This document shows positions 45,228 through 55,190 of a stretch of 63,562 bases of DNA, in pieces. This DNA is from Desulfobacterales bacterium. GTDB taxonomy: Bacteria > Desulfobacterota > Desulfobacteria > Desulfobacterales > Desulfolunaceae. The stretch covers positions 1 to 63,562 of the forward strand of contig JAKSCC010000251.1 of NCBI GenBank assembly GCA_022360815.1, written 5' to 3'. Both the position numbers and the translations under genes were made by a program. The stretch's first letter is position 1. Every line of letters begins with the position of its first letter. Under the pieces are notes generated by a model. That model was not told the DNA's origin. It saw only the letters and a program-made list of their open reading frames with translations, and did not search any database.

Positions 45228-47090
45228 ATGCAGTCCGATGAGATCCTATCCATTCGGGATCTCTCTTTGAGCTTTCCCACTTTTAGCGGGTACAATCGTG
45301 TGCTTCACGACGTCTCGTTTTCTGTAAAACGGGGCGAAACCCTTGCCATTGTCGGTGAGTCCGGCTCGGGCAAAACCGTGACCATGCGTCGGGTCATGCA
45401 GCTGCTGAAGAGCGTGCGCACAGACTCCGGCGAGATTCTTCTGCGGAAAAAGAGTGGGGAGATTCAAGATATCACCCATCTGACCACCGCACAGGCCCGG
45501 GAGATCCGAGGGGCAGATATGTCCATGATCTTTCAGGAGCCCATGACCTCCTTGAACCCGCTTTTTACCATTGGAAATCAGCTGGAGGAGGCCCTTCTTA
45601 CCCATCAGGATCTCTCCAAAGCCGATGCCTCCAAGCGTGCGATAGAGCTTTTGGAGCTGGTGCGTATTCCCGACGCTCGAAGGCGGTCAGGGGAGTATCC
45701 CCATCAGATGTCCGGAGGCATGCGCCAAAGGGTGATGACCGCCATGGCTCTGGCGTGCAACCCTCAGCTTCTGATTGCCGATGAGCCCACCACGGCTCTG
45801 GATGTGACCATTCAGGCGCAGATGCTGGGACTGATTGGTCAGCTTCAGAAAGAGATCGGTATGGCCGTGATCTTTATTACCCACGATATGGGTGTGGTGG
45901 CCGAACTGGCCGACCGGGTGCTGGTGATGTACCACGGCAAGGTGGTGGAGGAAAATGATGTCCACTCCATCTTTAAATCCCCGCAGCACCCCTATACCAA
46001 GGCACTTTTAAAGGCCGTGCCCAAGCTGGGGTGTATGAATGGGCGAAAAAATCCGTCAACCCTTGCCATTCTCGATATGGAAAAAGAGCTGGCGCGAAAA
46101 GAGGGCGATCTTCCTCCGGAAGAGAAAGAGGTGGACACCGCCGACTACAGCTCTCGCCCCATTCTCTCGGTGAAAGACCTCACCACCCGGTTTGTAACCA
46201 AAAAGACCTTTTTTGGCCGCCCCACCCATCAGGTGCATGCCGTAGAGAAGGTGAGCTTTGAGCTCTATCCCGGCGAGACCCTTGGCATTGTGGGGGAGTC
46301 TGGTTGTGGTAAATCCACCACCGGTTACTCGCTTCTTAAACTGGTGCCATCCGAAGGCGAGGTGCTTTTTGACGGGCAGGATGTGATGCACATGCCTGAT
46401 ACCGAACTTCAGAAGCTTCGGCAGCAGATTCAGTTTATCTTTCAGGACCCCTTTGCCTCTTTAAACCCTAGGCTCACCATCGGCACCTCCATTGCCGAGC
46501 CCCTTTTGATTCACGGCCTGGGCACCAAAGAGGAGCGAGAAAAGAAGGTGGCTTGGCTTCTGGAGAGAGTAGGGCTTTCGGCTGCTCACGGGTCGCGCTA
46601 CCCCCACGAATTTTCAGGGGGGCAAAGGCAGCGCATCGCTATTGCCAGGGCCCTGGCCACCAATCCACGTGTGATCGTGGCCGATGAAGCGGTCTCCGCT
46701 CTGGATGTCTCGATTCAGGCCACGGTTCTCAACCTGATGATGGAACTTCAGCAGGAGATGAATTTGGCCTACATGTTTATCTCCCACGATATGGCTGTGG
46801 TGGAACGGGTGAGCCACCGAGTGGCTGTGATGTATCTGGGACAGATTGTTGAGATGGGAAGCCGGCAGGATATTTTTGAGAATCCCCAGCACCCCTACAC
46901 CAAAAAGCTGCTTTCGGCGGTTCCCATTGCCGATCCATCAAACCGTACCGATTTTACCATGCTGAAAGGGGAGATTCCTTCTCCCATTCGGGCTGTGGGG
47001 AATCCTCCCCAACAGCTCATCTACCGAGAGGTTTCAGCAGGACACAAGGTTGCCCTTGTGCCGGCTGGCAGTGAGTTCGCGGGAATCTGA
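45228..47090 (+). CDS. Peptide ABC transporter, fused double ATP-binding protein (DppD-DppF type)
   Basis: About 620 residues from the ATG at 45228, with AGGAGG 11 bases upstream. Two complete ATPase modules: the first with GESGSGKT, MSGGMRQRVM and LLIADEPTTALD; the second with GESGCGKST, FSGGQRQRIAIARAL and VIVADEAVSALD. Each ends with the oligopeptide-type tail (QHPYTKALLKAVP and QHPYTKKLLSAVP). Fusion of the two subunits in one chain is known from GsiA- and YejF-type systems. It drives the permeases encoded downstream. Confidence 0.93.
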   Translation: MQSDEILSIRDLSLSFPTFSGYNRVLHDVSFSVKRGETLAIVGESGSGKTVTMRRVMQLLKSVRTDSGEILLRKKSGEIQDITHLTTAQAREIRGADMSMIFQEPMTSLNPLFTIGNQLEEALLTHQDLSKADASKRAIELLELVRIPDARRRSGEYPHQMSGGMRQRVMTAMALACNPQLLIADEPTTALDVTIQAQMLGLIGQLQKEIGMAVIFITHDMGVVAELADRVLVMYHGKVVEENDVHSIFKSPQHPYTKALLKAVPKLGCMNGRKNPSTLAILDMEKELARKEGDLPPEEKEVDTADYSSRPILSVKDLTTRFVTKKTFFGRPTHQVHAVEKVSFELYPGETLGIVGESGCGKSTTGYSLLKLVPSEGEVLFDGQDVMHMPDTELQKLRQQIQFIFQDPFASLNPRLTIGTSIAEPLLIHGLGTKEEREKKVAWLLERVGLSAAHGSRYPHEFSGGQRQRIAIARALATNPRVIVADEAVSALDVSIQATVLNLMMELQQEMNLAYMFISHDMAVVERVSHRVAVMYLGQIVEMGSRQDIFENPQHPYTKKLLSAVPIADPSNRTDFTMLKGEIPSPIRAVGNPPQQLIYREVSAGHKVALVPAGSEFAGI

Positions 47091-47179
47091 TTGTGACGGC
47101 TTTGAAAAAAGTCTGATGATGTCATCATTTGTTTTTCGCGAACCTGATAGCAAAACAGTAGAAGAAGGAGTATGAAACC

Positions 47180-48706
47180 ATGAGATTGAAACGTCTGGCA
47201 TGTGTAGCCCTGTGCTTCATGCTGATGTCCGGATCTGCCTTTGCCGCAGGTAAGGATATTATCTACGCCTCCAATTCCACCGCAAAATCCCTCGATCCCC
47301 ATGACACCTCAGATACCTATTCCGGTGCCATAGAGCGCGCTATTTGCCAGGGCCTTATGGGCTTTGACGAGGATCTCAAGGTGATCCCTCTCTTGGCTGA
47401 AAGCTATACGTTTAACGACAGCGCAACCGAGTTTACCTTCAAGCTTCGTAAAGGCATCAAGTTTCATGATGGTGCCGACTTCAACGCCGAGGCGGTACGC
47501 GTGAACATCGCCCGTATGATGACCGGTAACTACAAGCGTTCCAGCCTCATGAAGCCAGTAAAGGAATTTGTGGTGGTGGACGACTACACCGTAACCTTTA
47601 AGCTTAAAGAGCCTTTTGGTGCCTTTGTTAACGCCATTGCTCACCCCGGCGCACTGATCGTCAGCCCAAAAGCCATTGAAAAGTATGGCGACGACATCAG
47701 CAAAAACCCTGTGGGAACCGGTCCTTTTATTTTTGACGAGTGGGTGTCTGGAAGCCATGTGCGCATCAAGAAGAACCCCGATTACTGGCGTGGCGAGGTG
47801 AAGGTGGACACCATCACCTTCCGTCCCATCCCTGAAAACGGCGCGCGTCTGGCCATGCTTCGTGCTGGTCAGGCCCACTTTATCTACCCCATGCCTGCGG
47901 AGTTGAAGCGAACCATTGAAAAAGACAAACGTTTTGATGTGATCTCTCAGCCCTCCATTATTGCACGTTATTTGGTCATGAACACGCAGTACAAGCCTTT
48001 TTCTGATGTGCGTGTGCGTCAGGCCATTAACTACGCTTTGAACAAGCAGGCGATCATTCGCATAGCCTGGGGCGGGGCAGCCACCGAGCTGGATTCCATC
48101 ATTCCTCCCAACCTTCAGTTCTACAAAAAGCAGGGTGCATGGCCCTATGATCTGGCCAAGGCCAAGGCTTTGATGAAAGAGGCGGGTTACGAGAAGGGAT
48201 TTAAGGTGGTCTTTCTTACACCCAATGCGTCCAACCGATTGCGCGCCACAGAGATGGCCATGCAGCAGCTGAAGGCCATTGGTATCACCGGTGAGATTCA
48301 GTCCATGGATATTGCCAGCTTTTACAACAAGCTGGAGGGGCACCGCGTAGACGACGCCAACCCAGTTCCCTTTCTTGCCTTTGGTGGCTGGTCTGCTTCC
48401 ACCGGCGATGCAGATTGGGGCATCCGTCCTTTGGTTTCCACCGATGGTTTTCCTCCGGCCATGTCCAACTTCGGTTTCTTCTCTGACGCAGAGGTGGATC
48501 GTTTGGTTAATGCCGGTCTGCAGTCTGCTGACCCTGACGTGCGTAGAAAGGCCTACGTTGAACTCCAGAGTGTGATTTGGGAAAAGGCTCCTTGGGGCTA
48601 TCTCTTTGTGGATGCCATGATGTCTGCCAAGACGGCCAAGCTGAAAGGCATTCAGATGCTGCCTGACGGTGCCTTTACCGTGGAGCATGCCGAGCTGGTG
48701 CAGTAA
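47180..48706 (+). CDS. Peptide ABC transporter periplasmic binding protein (SBP family 5)
   Basis: 508 residues with a signal peptide (RLKRLACVALCFMLMSGSAFA) and AGAAGGAG before the ATG. Family 5 features: SNSTAKSLDPHDTSDTYSG at the start, FKLRKGIKFHDGADFNAEAVRVNIARM (the signature K-F-x-D-G-x-x-x-x-A-x-D/x-V) and NPVGTGPFIFDEW. It binds di- or oligopeptides, and isoaspartyl peptides fit the context. Two hairpins follow before the permease genes, as is common where the binding protein must be made in excess. Confidence 0.93.
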   Translation: MRLKRLACVALCFMLMSGSAFAAGKDIIYASNSTAKSLDPHDTSDTYSGAIERAICQGLMGFDEDLKVIPLLAESYTFNDSATEFTFKLRKGIKFHDGADFNAEAVRVNIARMMTGNYKRSSLMKPVKEFVVVDDYTVTFKLKEPFGAFVNAIAHPGALIVSPKAIEKYGDDISKNPVGTGPFIFDEWVSGSHVRIKKNPDYWRGEVKVDTITFRPIPENGARLAMLRAGQAHFIYPMPAELKRTIEKDKRFDVISQPSIIARYLVMNTQYKPFSDVRVRQAINYALNKQAIIRIAWGGAATELDSIIPPNLQFYKKQGAWPYDLAKAKALMKEAGYEKGFKVVFLTPNASNRLRATEMAMQQLKAIGITGEIQSMDIASFYNKLEGHRVDDANPVPFLAFGGWSASTGDADWGIRPLVSTDGFPPAMSNFGFFSDAEVDRLVNAGLQSADPDVRRKAYVELQSVIWEKAPWGYLFVDAMMSAKTAKLKGIQMLPDGAFTVEHAELVQ

Positions 48707-48719
48707 GAGATCCTTTTTT

Positions 48720-48755
48720 GCAAAGCCTTACTACGGATATTAAGATGGGCTTTGC
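48720..48755 (+). promoter_or_regulatory. Hairpin 1 after the binding-protein gene
   Basis: GCAAAGCC at 48720 pairs with GGCTTTGC at 48748. No T-run; likely a stabiliser or partial terminator. Confidence 0.5.
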
Positions 48756-48771
48756 ACATTTCTGGATATTG

Positions 48772-48808
48772 AATTGGCGCGTCTTTTCAGGTGAAGGGCG
48801 CGTCAATT
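48772..48808 (+). promoter_or_regulatory. Hairpin 2 after the binding-protein gene
   Basis: AATTGGCGCG pairs with CGCGTCAATT (one G-T) across a 17-base loop. Together with the preceding hairpin it would favour decay of the permease part of the message and retention of the binding-protein part. Confidence 0.5.
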
Positions 48809-48861
48809 TGCAGGATGCCTTCATGGGATGTTTTCCTGATAAAGGCATGTAAAGAGAAGCG

Positions 48862-49785
48862 ATGTTAAAGTATTTTTTTAAGCGAATCTTGGCCATTCTT
48901 CCCGTGTTGGTGGTGGTCTCCATCCTTGCCTTTGCCTTTGTGCATATGCTGCCCGGAGATCCGGCACGTATGATGGCAGGGGAAGACGCCGATCCAGCCA
49001 CCGTGGAAATGCTCCGCCACCAATTGGGGCTCGATGAGCCTCTTCCGGTTCAGTATTTTACTTACATGGGCAAGGTCATGTCGGGTGATCTGGGCATCAG
49101 TCTGCGTACCAAACTTCCGGTGTTTGACGAGATTGCCCTGCGCTACGGTCCCACCATGCATCTGGCCATGGCCGGAATGTTTTGGTCGGTGATCTTTGGC
49201 GTATTTTTTGGTGCGGTGGCCGCCATCTACAGTGGAAAGTGGCAGGATTACACGGCCATGATGGTGTCGGTTTCAGGCATTTCCGTGCCGCAGTTCTGGC
49301 TGGGACTCCTTTTGATACAGCTGTTTGCTGTACGCCTGGGCTGGATGCCTGTTGCAGGCTACACCGGAAAGATGAGTGAGCTGGTGCTTCCGGCCATTAC
49401 CCTGGGAGCTACTGTGGCTGCCATCATGGCACGATTTACACTTTCAGCCTTTCTTGATGTTCTGGATGAAGAGTACATCAGCACAGCCCGAGCCAAGGGG
49501 GTGAGCGAGCGCTTGGTGATGTGGAAACACGCCTTTAGAAATGCACTCATTCCTGTCATTACCATGGTGGGCCTTCAGTTTGGTTTTCTTCTGGGCGGAT
49601 CGGTTGTGGTGGAGACGGTTTTTGCCTGGCCCGGTTTGGGTCGGTATATGATCGAAGCGGTGGCCGTGCGGGATTACCCTGTGCTTCAGGCCCTTCTGCT
49701 TCTCTATTCTTTTCACTTTGTTTTTATCAATCTGGTGGTGGATCTGGTGTACGCCCTGATCAACCCTGAGATCAGGTACGAGTAG
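48862..49785 (+). CDS. Peptide ABC transporter permease (DppB/OppB type)
   Basis: 307 residues, about six membrane segments. The start [20 protein letters not shown] and the early [13 protein letters not shown] are standard for DppB. The EAA loop is [36 protein letters not shown], which docks the ATPase. AGAGAAGC lies upstream. Eleven bases separate it from the next permease. Confidence 0.95.
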   Translation: MLKYFFKRILAILPVLVVVSILAFAFVHMLPGDPARMMAGEDADPATVEMLRHQLGLDEPLPVQYFTYMGKVMSGDLGISLRTKLPVFDEIALRYGPTMHLAMAGMFWSVIFGVFFGAVAAIYSGKWQDYTAMMVSVSGISVPQFWLGLLLIQLFAVRLGWMPVAGYTGKMSELVLPAITLGATVAAIMARFTLSAFLDVLDEEYISTARAKGVSERLVMWKHAFRNALIPVITMVGLQFGFLLGGSVVVETVFAWPGLGRYMIEAVAVRDYPVLQALLLLYSFHFVFINLVVDLVYALINPEIRYE

Positions 49786-49796
49786 GATCAGCAATT

Positions 49797-50645
49797 ATGG
49801 AAGAGAAAAAGACCCCGTTTGGGATTTTCTGGCACAAGTTTAAACAGCGGAAAACCGCTATGGTCGCCGGTGTATTTATTATCCTTCTGGTCCTCGTCGC
49901 CATTTTTGCGCCCCAGGTTGCGCCCTATGACCCCTACGAGGTGGACTACAACCTCTCCATGATGGGACCATCGGCCGATCACTGGGCCGGTACAGATGTC
50001 TATGGCCGGGATATTTTAAGTCGCATTATCTATGGTTCCCGCATCTCTTTGACCGTGGGTTTCACCTCGGTTCTGGTGGGTGCCCTTGCCGGGGTAACCC
50101 TTGGGCTTATCAGTGGCTTTTTTGGTGGTTTTCTGGATGGACTGATCATGCGGACCTCAGATGTGCTTTTTGCATTTCCAGGAATCCTTTTGGCCATCGC
50201 CATTGTGGCGGTGCTGGGGCCAGGTTTGATGAATGTGGTGGTGGCGGTCTCGGTTTTTAGTATGCCCACCTTTGCCCGCATTGTGCGGGGCAGTACCCTG
50301 GCATTGAAAGAGACGCTTTATGTGACGGCTGCGCGAAGTGTCGGGGCTTCAAAAAAACGGCTCATGTTTACCCACATCATGCCCGGTACCCTTTCAGGGG
50401 TGATTGTCTATTTTACCATGCGCATCGGCACCTCTATTATCACCGCCTCAAGCCTCAGCTTTCTGGGACTCGGAGCACAACCTCCCACACCCGAGTGGGG
50501 AGCCATGCTTGCAGAGAGCCGAGATTATATCGGCGTAGCCGATCACATGACGCTTTTTCCTGGTATCGCCATTTTTCTGACGGTTCTCTTTTTTAACCTC
50601 TTTGGCGATGGATTAAGGGCCGCTTTGGATCCCAAGGTGAAATAG
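49797..50645 (+). CDS. Peptide ABC transporter permease (DppC/OppC type)
   Basis: 282 residues. The start [29 protein letters not shown], the [25 protein letters not shown] block and the EAA loop ([23 protein letters not shown]) are the DppC signatures. Last gene of the peptide operon; a terminator follows at 50718. Confidence 0.95.
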   Translation: MEEKKTPFGIFWHKFKQRKTAMVAGVFIILLVLVAIFAPQVAPYDPYEVDYNLSMMGPSADHWAGTDVYGRDILSRIIYGSRISLTVGFTSVLVGALAGVTLGLISGFFGGFLDGLIMRTSDVLFAFPGILLAIAIVAVLGPGLMNVVVAVSVFSMPTFARIVRGSTLALKETLYVTAARSVGASKKRLMFTHIMPGTLSGVIVYFTMRIGTSIITASSLSFLGLGAQPPTPEWGAMLAESRDYIGVADHMTLFPGIAIFLTVLFFNLFGDGLRAALDPKVK

Positions 50646-50717
50646 GAAAAGTTTTCCGGAAGCCATTTTTCAAAAAAGCGACTCGTCGAAGGCAATCCAT
50701 TTTATTTTATAAAAAAT

Positions 50718-50750
50718 GCCCCTGGAAAAGTTATTCCAAGGGCGTTTTTT
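50718..50750. terminator. Terminator between convergent dppC-type and nitroreductase genes
   Basis: GCCCCTGGAA pairs with TTCCAAGGGC and is followed by a T-run; an A-run on the other side lets it work for the minus-strand gene too. Confidence 0.85.
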
Positions 50751-50779
50751 TATGGGGATTTTTTCTGATGGTCAGAAAA

Positions 50780-51439
50780 TCAGATCACGTCCATGATTTC
50801 AGAGAGGGCCTGACGGGTTTTTTCCATGGGCTCGGTCTCTCGGTATCCAAATGCCACCATAAAGGCCACGCCATATTTATTGGGATCGACGCTGGCCTCT
50901 GAGGTTAGAAGTGCTTCGACGCCATCACGATCAAAGCCTTCCATGGGGCAGCTGTCGATTCCCACAAGGGCTGCGGTGGTCATCATGTTGCCTAAGGCGA
51001 TGTAGCACTGCTTGCAGGACCAGTCAAACAGAGAGCGCTCGCTTTCCAGAAGCTTAAAATCTTCTTCCTGAAATTTTTTGTAGAAGCCTCCCTTAAGGTC
51101 CACAATATCTTCAGGCAGCTTTTGAACGTTTTTCATGAAGTTTAGGATGTAATCGCTGTCGTACTTCATGGATGGGGTTTTGCGGGCAAGGCAGATGACA
51201 ATGTGGCTGGCCGTGGGAATCTGACCCTGACCACCCCAGGTCAGTTCTTTGAGCTTTTCTTTGAATGAGGCGTTTTCGACTACAAGAAATTTCCAGGGCT
51301 CAAAGCCAAAGGAGCTCGGAGAGAGGCGAGCGGTCTCCATGATCAGGTGAAAGTCGTCTTCGGAAATTGTTTTTTTTGCATCAAACGATTTGCAGGCGTG
51401 ACGAAATTGGTATGCGCTCAGGATTTCATTTCGAGTCAT
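50780..51439 (-). CDS. NAD(P)H-dependent nitroreductase-family oxidoreductase
   Basis: 219 residues, NfsB-like. FMN-site features: the start YQFRHACKSFDAKKTI (R-x-x-x-x-x-x-x), TARLSPSSFGFEPWKFLVVE (the S-x-x-x-x-P-W substrate loop) and a late GVAFMVAFGYRETEPM that closes the site. It transfers hydride to quinones, nitro compounds or other small oxidised molecules. Divergent from an HxlR regulator, which commonly controls this type of gene. Confidence 0.9.
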   Translation of the reverse strand: MTRNEILSAYQFRHACKSFDAKKTISEDDFHLIMETARLSPSSFGFEPWKFLVVENASFKEKLKELTWGGQGQIPTASHIVICLARKTPSMKYDSDYILNFMKNVQKLPEDIVDLKGGFYKKFQEEDFKLLESERSLFDWSCKQCYIALGNMMTTAALVGIDSCPMEGFDRDGVEALLTSEASVDPNKYGVAFMVAFGYRETEPMEKTRQALSEIMDVI

Positions 51440-51562
51440 TTTTTTTAAATCTCCATAAAAATTGGGAGTTGTTGCTTATGGCGTGCGAGCTTTTAAATTT
51501 TTAAAAAGCTTGCATTCGTTTTGAAACTGTGATGGGTGGTGTACTTACATTTTTAGATCTTT

Positions 51563-51580
51563 TTGTGCAAGTACGCACAA
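51563..51580. promoter_or_regulatory. Palindromic operator candidate 1 for the HxlR regulator
   Basis: TTGTGC, six bases, GCACAA, a perfect inverted repeat in the gap between the divergent nitroreductase and regulator genes. The inner AAGTAC also mirrors GTACTT about 25 bases upstream. Confidence 0.5.
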
Positions 51581-51590
51581 TTTTGTGGTG

Positions 51591-51610
51591 TAGTATACAA
51601 AAGTATACCA
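51591..51610. promoter_or_regulatory. Palindromic operator candidate 2 for the HxlR regulator
   Basis: GTATAC, four A, GTATAC flanked by TA/CA, immediately before the regulator gene. Its position fits autoregulation. Confidence 0.5.
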
Positions 51611-51622
51611 ATGGAGAATTTC

Positions 51623-51952
51623 ATGCGGCATAAGAGTTACGATAAAAATGAGGGGTGCCCTGTGGAGGCCACATTAGAGGTGATCGGCGGGAAATGGAAG
51701 GGGGTGATCCTCTACCATCTTCTGGAGCGTACTCACCGCTTTGGGGAATTGAAACGGGTGATGCCCGATGTGACCCAGCGCATGCTGACAAAACAGCTAC
51801 GTGAGCTTGAAAGCGACGGAATTATTGACAGGAAAGTGTTTGCAGAAGTACCACCCAAGGTGGAGTACAGCCTTACAGCCCGCGGTGAAAGCTTAAGGCC
51901 CTTGATTATGATAATGAGAGATTGGGGGCGAAAGCACTTGGGGTTTGGATAG
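51623..51952 (+). CDS. HxlR-family transcriptional regulator
   Basis: 109 residues from the ATG at 51623 (GGAGAAT upstream); ATG at 51611 is an alternative. HxlR winged helix: [26 protein letters not shown] (the C-P-V-x-x-x-x-x-x-I-G-G-K-W signature with its redox-capable Cys), [25 protein letters not shown] and [15 protein letters not shown]. Such proteins sense electrophiles or quinones and often control an adjacent oxidoreductase, here the divergent nitroreductase. Confidence 0.93.
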   Translation: MRHKSYDKNEGCPVEATLEVIGGKWKGVILYHLLERTHRFGELKRVMPDVTQRMLTKQLRELESDGIIDRKVFAEVPPKVEYSLTARGESLRPLIMIMRDWGRKHLGFG

Positions 51953-52043
51953 TTGCTTTGTTTTAAAGCGGAGGTTGAGCACCTTCTTTTGATGGCGTGG
52001 TGGTTCTGTTTTTACACGTTTCAAACGTGCTCTGAAGTACTTT

Positions 52044-52084
52044 AAAAAACGCCTTTGGCAAAATTTTGTCAAAGGCGTTTTTTT
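52044..52084. terminator. Bidirectional terminator between the HxlR and brnQ genes
   Basis: AAAACGCCTTTG pairs with CAAAGGCGTTTT around an A/T loop, with A-run and T-run flanks serving both convergent genes. Confidence 0.9.
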
Positions 52085-52112
52085 ATACAAGCAGTTTTGA
52101 CTTTTTAAAGGC

Positions 52113-53420
52113 CTAAGCCTTGAGACCTTTTTGCTCGGATGAAGCGGAGAGAAGCAGGCGTACTCCTTCACAAAGTCCTGCCAGAACAAGAGCCGGCAGA
52201 ATCCAACCAAACCCTGAGTCGGCAAGGGGAAGGCCACTTACCAGTTCCCCCAGTTTGCCTGTGTCCACCTTCAGAACGGTCAAGGCATTGCAGATACTCA
52301 CCAGAAGGGCGCCCACAACGGCTCCTCGATAGATGGCCGGAGAGAGATTTGCACCTGCAAGGGTCAGGGCAATGAGCACAATCACCACAGGGTAGGCAAT
52401 AATAAGAAGGGGAACTGAAAGGGTGACAATTTGTTCGACCCCTGAGACCGAGATCAAGGTGCTGAAAAGGGCCGTGGCAATGACGACCGGTCGGTAGGCG
52501 AGTTTGCCCTTGCTTATGTTTTCCAGGTAGCTACCCACCACAGCGGTCAGGCCGATGGCAGTGGTAAGGCATGCCGCTGAAACCGCAAGGCACATGGCAC
52601 CCTGTCCGGCCCAGCCAAGGATGCGCCCTGTGATGGAGACGATAAGATCAGCCCGGGAGATACCTGCTTCAAAAAGAGGGGTGGCAGTGGCACCAAGGTA
52701 GAGAAGGCCGCCGTAAACAAACATCAGACCTGCACCGGCCACAAGGCCTGCCATGCAAGTGAGGCGAAGTTGTTGGGATTTGGTGGCGTAGCCTTTGTCT
52801 ACAAAAGCTTTGAGAACAAGACCAGCAAAGAGGATGGATGCCAAGGCATCCATGGTCTGGTATCCTTCGACAAACCCCTTTGAGAGAGCCATCTCAAGGC
52901 CGGTCTGCTGGGGCGTGCCAATGGGGAAGAAGATCCCCTTGGCCACGATCAGTGCAATAATCAAAAGCAGAGCAGGCGTCAGGTATTTTCCGATTTTATC
53001 AATAATCGTGGATGGCTTGATGACGAAAAAGAGGGTGACCGCAAAAAAGACAATTGAAATGGCAAGAGGCGGTATGGATGGCCACATGGGCTTGATGCCG
53101 ATTTCGTAGACAGTGGCTCCGGTTCGAGGAATGGCAAGGAGCGGTCCGATGGCAAGAACCACAATAAGACCCATGACCTTGGCAAAGGTAATGCTCACCT
53201 TGCCTGCAAAGCACTCCAGCGATCCTCCACGAATGGCAAGGGCCGCCACTCCGAGGATGGGAAGGCCCACTCCGGTCATAAAAAATCCAAGCATGCAGAA
53301 AAACCAGTTTTTTCCAGCAAGAAATCCGAGAGCCGGTGGGAATATGAGATTCCCAGCTCCAAAAAACATGGCAAACAGTGCCGACCCGGCCACCAATATA
53401 TCTTTCATCTCTTTGTTCAC
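52113..53420 (-). CDS. brnQ: Branched-chain amino acid transporter (LIVCS family)
   Basis: About 435 residues; start uncertain (GTG at 53420 with ACGGAG upstream, or ATG at 53408). Around 12 membrane segments. The start MKDILVAGSALFAMFFGAGNLIFPP is diagnostic for BrnQ. It exchanges Leu, Ile or Val with Na+ or H+. No peptide or amino-acid riboswitch is visible upstream; 53421-53658 contains no gene. Confidence 0.93.
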   Translation of the reverse strand: MNKEMKDILVAGSALFAMFFGAGNLIFPPALGFLAGKNWFFCMLGFFMTGVGLPILGVAALAIRGGSLECFAGKVSITFAKVMGLIVVLAIGPLLAIPRTGATVYEIGIKPMWPSIPPLAISIVFFAVTLFFVIKPSTIIDKIGKYLTPALLLIIALIVAKGIFFPIGTPQQTGLEMALSKGFVEGYQTMDALASILFAGLVLKAFVDKGYATKSQQLRLTCMAGLVAGAGLMFVYGGLLYLGATATPLFEAGISRADLIVSITGRILGWAGQGAMCLAVSAACLTTAIGLTAVVGSYLENISKGKLAYRPVVIATALFSTLISVSGVEQIVTLSVPLLIIAYPVVIVLIALTLAGANLSPAIYRGAVVGALLVSICNALTVLKVDTGKLGELVSGLPLADSGFGWILPALVLAGLCEGVRLLLSASSEQKGLKA

Positions 53421-53659
53421 AGCGTCATGCTCCGTAATATGCGGGTTTGTGTTACGCGAAGCCACGGACGCTACCATACATTTTTGCCATAGAACAGAAA
53501 TGGGGCAAATAGAGTGTTTATCCTTTTATTTTAAGGTGTTGTATTGGTGGGTGTTGAGGCGGTGTTGAACTGTTATTTTTTAAAGGAAAAAATTTTACTA
53601 TTTTAAAAATAACAAAGGCAAAGGTTTCAGATCTGAAGCGGGGTGCGGTTGAAAAATCG

Positions 53660-53694
53660 AAAAAAAGAGCCCTTCATGACGCCATGGAGGGCTC
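53660..53694 (-). terminator. Terminator after the NSS transporter gene
   Basis: On the minus strand GAGCCCTCCATG, a GCGT loop, CATGAAGGGCTC and seven T. It lies 110 bases past the stop. Confidence 0.9.
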
Positions 53695-53807
53695 GAAGAT
53701 GTTTAAGATATGCAAAGGTACCCCTTTTGATTTTTAAAATAACGAAGAAAAAGGTGGCTGCAAATTCGAAACCGTCAATATTCTTCCGTTCCAAAAGGGG
53801 CTGCGGT

Positions 53808-55190
53808 TTAGCCTCCAAATTTATCGATATAGCCAGCGACAAAGACCACCAGCATGATGGCGGGAAGCACATACTGAGCGTAGAACTTGATTTGTTTTGG
53901 AAATCGGAGGCCTTTGCCTTCGTTGGCTTCTGCTACAAAGGCATCCCAACCCCATCCAATCTTGTAGCTGCAGAACATGGCAAAGATCAGTGATCCGATG
54001 GGAAGCAGGTTGTTACTTACGATAAAGTCTTCCAGATCAAGGATTCCTGTGCCTTTTCCCAGTGGTTGAATTTCAGACCAGATATTAAATCCGAGAGCGC
54101 AGGGCAGGGAGAGGATAAAGATGCCAATGCAATTGATTACAGCAGCCTTTTTGCGGCTCCACCCAAACTGCTCCATGGTAAAGGCCATGATATTTTCAAA
54201 GACTGCCACAACTGTGGACATGGCTGCAAAACTAAGAAAAAGAAAGAAGAGAGAGCCCCAGATGCGCCCACCTTCCATGGCGTTGAAGATATTGGGTAGG
54301 GTGACAAAAATCAGCCCAGGACCCGCGCCCGGATCTTTTCCAAAAGCAAAGCAGGCGGGAAAAATGATGAGTCCTGAAAGAATCGCTACAAAGGTGTCCA
54401 TGGCCATAATATTGATGGATTCGCCGGTGAGAGAGCGTTCTTTACCAATATAACTTCCGAAAATGGCAAGGCTACCGATGCCAAGGCTAAGGGTAAAAAA
54501 AGCCTGTCCCATGGCAGCATAAATCGTTTCCCAGAGTCCGGTCTTCATCACCTTTCCAAAGTCAGGGAGCAGATAGAAGGCGAGTCCTTTGGATGCACCG
54601 GGAAGGGTGATGGCCTTTATCACAAGGACCAGGAGAATCACAAAAAGAGAGGACATCATCCATTTGGTGATTTTTTCAACCCCTGCTTCAAGCCCCATGG
54701 AGCAGATAAAAAAACCAAGAAGCACGGTAAGCCCCATCCAGGAGGTCAAATCAACAGGACTTTCAAGCATTGATCCAAAAAAGTTGCCCACGGCTTGGGG
54801 ATCAAGGCCGGCAAGGCCGCCTGTCAGGGTATGGTAGAAGTAGGCAAGCATCCACCCGGCCACCGTGGTGTAAAACATCATGAGCAGAAGGTTGCCCAGG
54901 ATGGCAAAATACCCGTAGAGATGCCATTTGGAGCCTTTGGGCTGAAGTTTTTTGAGAGCTCCAGCGATGTTCTGTTGGCCGCCGCGACCGATGGAAAATT
55001 CCATGACCATAATGGGAAGTCCAAGGATGATGAGAAAGAGGAGGTAGATAAGAACAAAAGCCGCGCCACCATACTGGCCGGTGATGAAAGGGAATCGCCA
55101 GACGTTTCCCAATCCAATGGCACATCCTGCGGAAATAAAAAGGAAGCCAAGGCGGCTTCCAAACTTCTCTCTTTGAGATGAATGGCTCAC
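53808..55190 (-). CDS. Sodium-dependent amino acid transporter (NSS family)
   Basis: 460 residues, about 11-12 membrane segments, bacterial LeuT/MhsT type. Segment 1 carries FISAGCAIGLGNVWRFPF with the unwound G-N-x-W-R-F-P block that binds Na+ and substrate. GLPIMVMEFSIGRGGQ follows, and segment 6 is LSLGIGSLAIFGSYIG. The substrate, probably a hydrophobic or aromatic amino acid, cannot be read off. AGGAG lies before the ATG. Confidence 0.93.
   Translation of the reverse strand: MSHSSQREKFGSRLGFLFISAGCAIGLGNVWRFPFITGQYGGAAFVLIYLLFLIILGLPIMVMEFSIGRGGQQNIAGALKKLQPKGSKWHLYGYFAILGNLLLMMFYTTVAGWMLAYFYHTLTGGLAGLDPQAVGNFFGSMLESPVDLTSWMGLTVLLGFFICSMGLEAGVEKITKWMMSSLFVILLVLVIKAITLPGASKGLAFYLLPDFGKVMKTGLWETIYAAMGQAFFTLSLGIGSLAIFGSYIGKERSLTGESINIMAMDTFVAILSGLIIFPACFAFGKDPGAGPGLIFVTLPNIFNAMEGGRIWGSLFFLFLSFAAMSTVVAVFENIMAFTMEQFGWSRKKAAVINCIGIFILSLPCALGFNIWSEIQPLGKGTGILDLEDFIVSNNLLPIGSLIFAMFCSYKIGWGWDAFVAEANEGKGLRFPKQIKFYAQYVLPAIMLVVFVAGYIDKFGG

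Noticed and set aside
47309..48688. Long minus-strand frame (459 codons) opposite the peptide-binding protein gene
   Set aside because: Shadow of a clear SBP family 5 gene; His- and Gly-rich composition typical of antisense translation.
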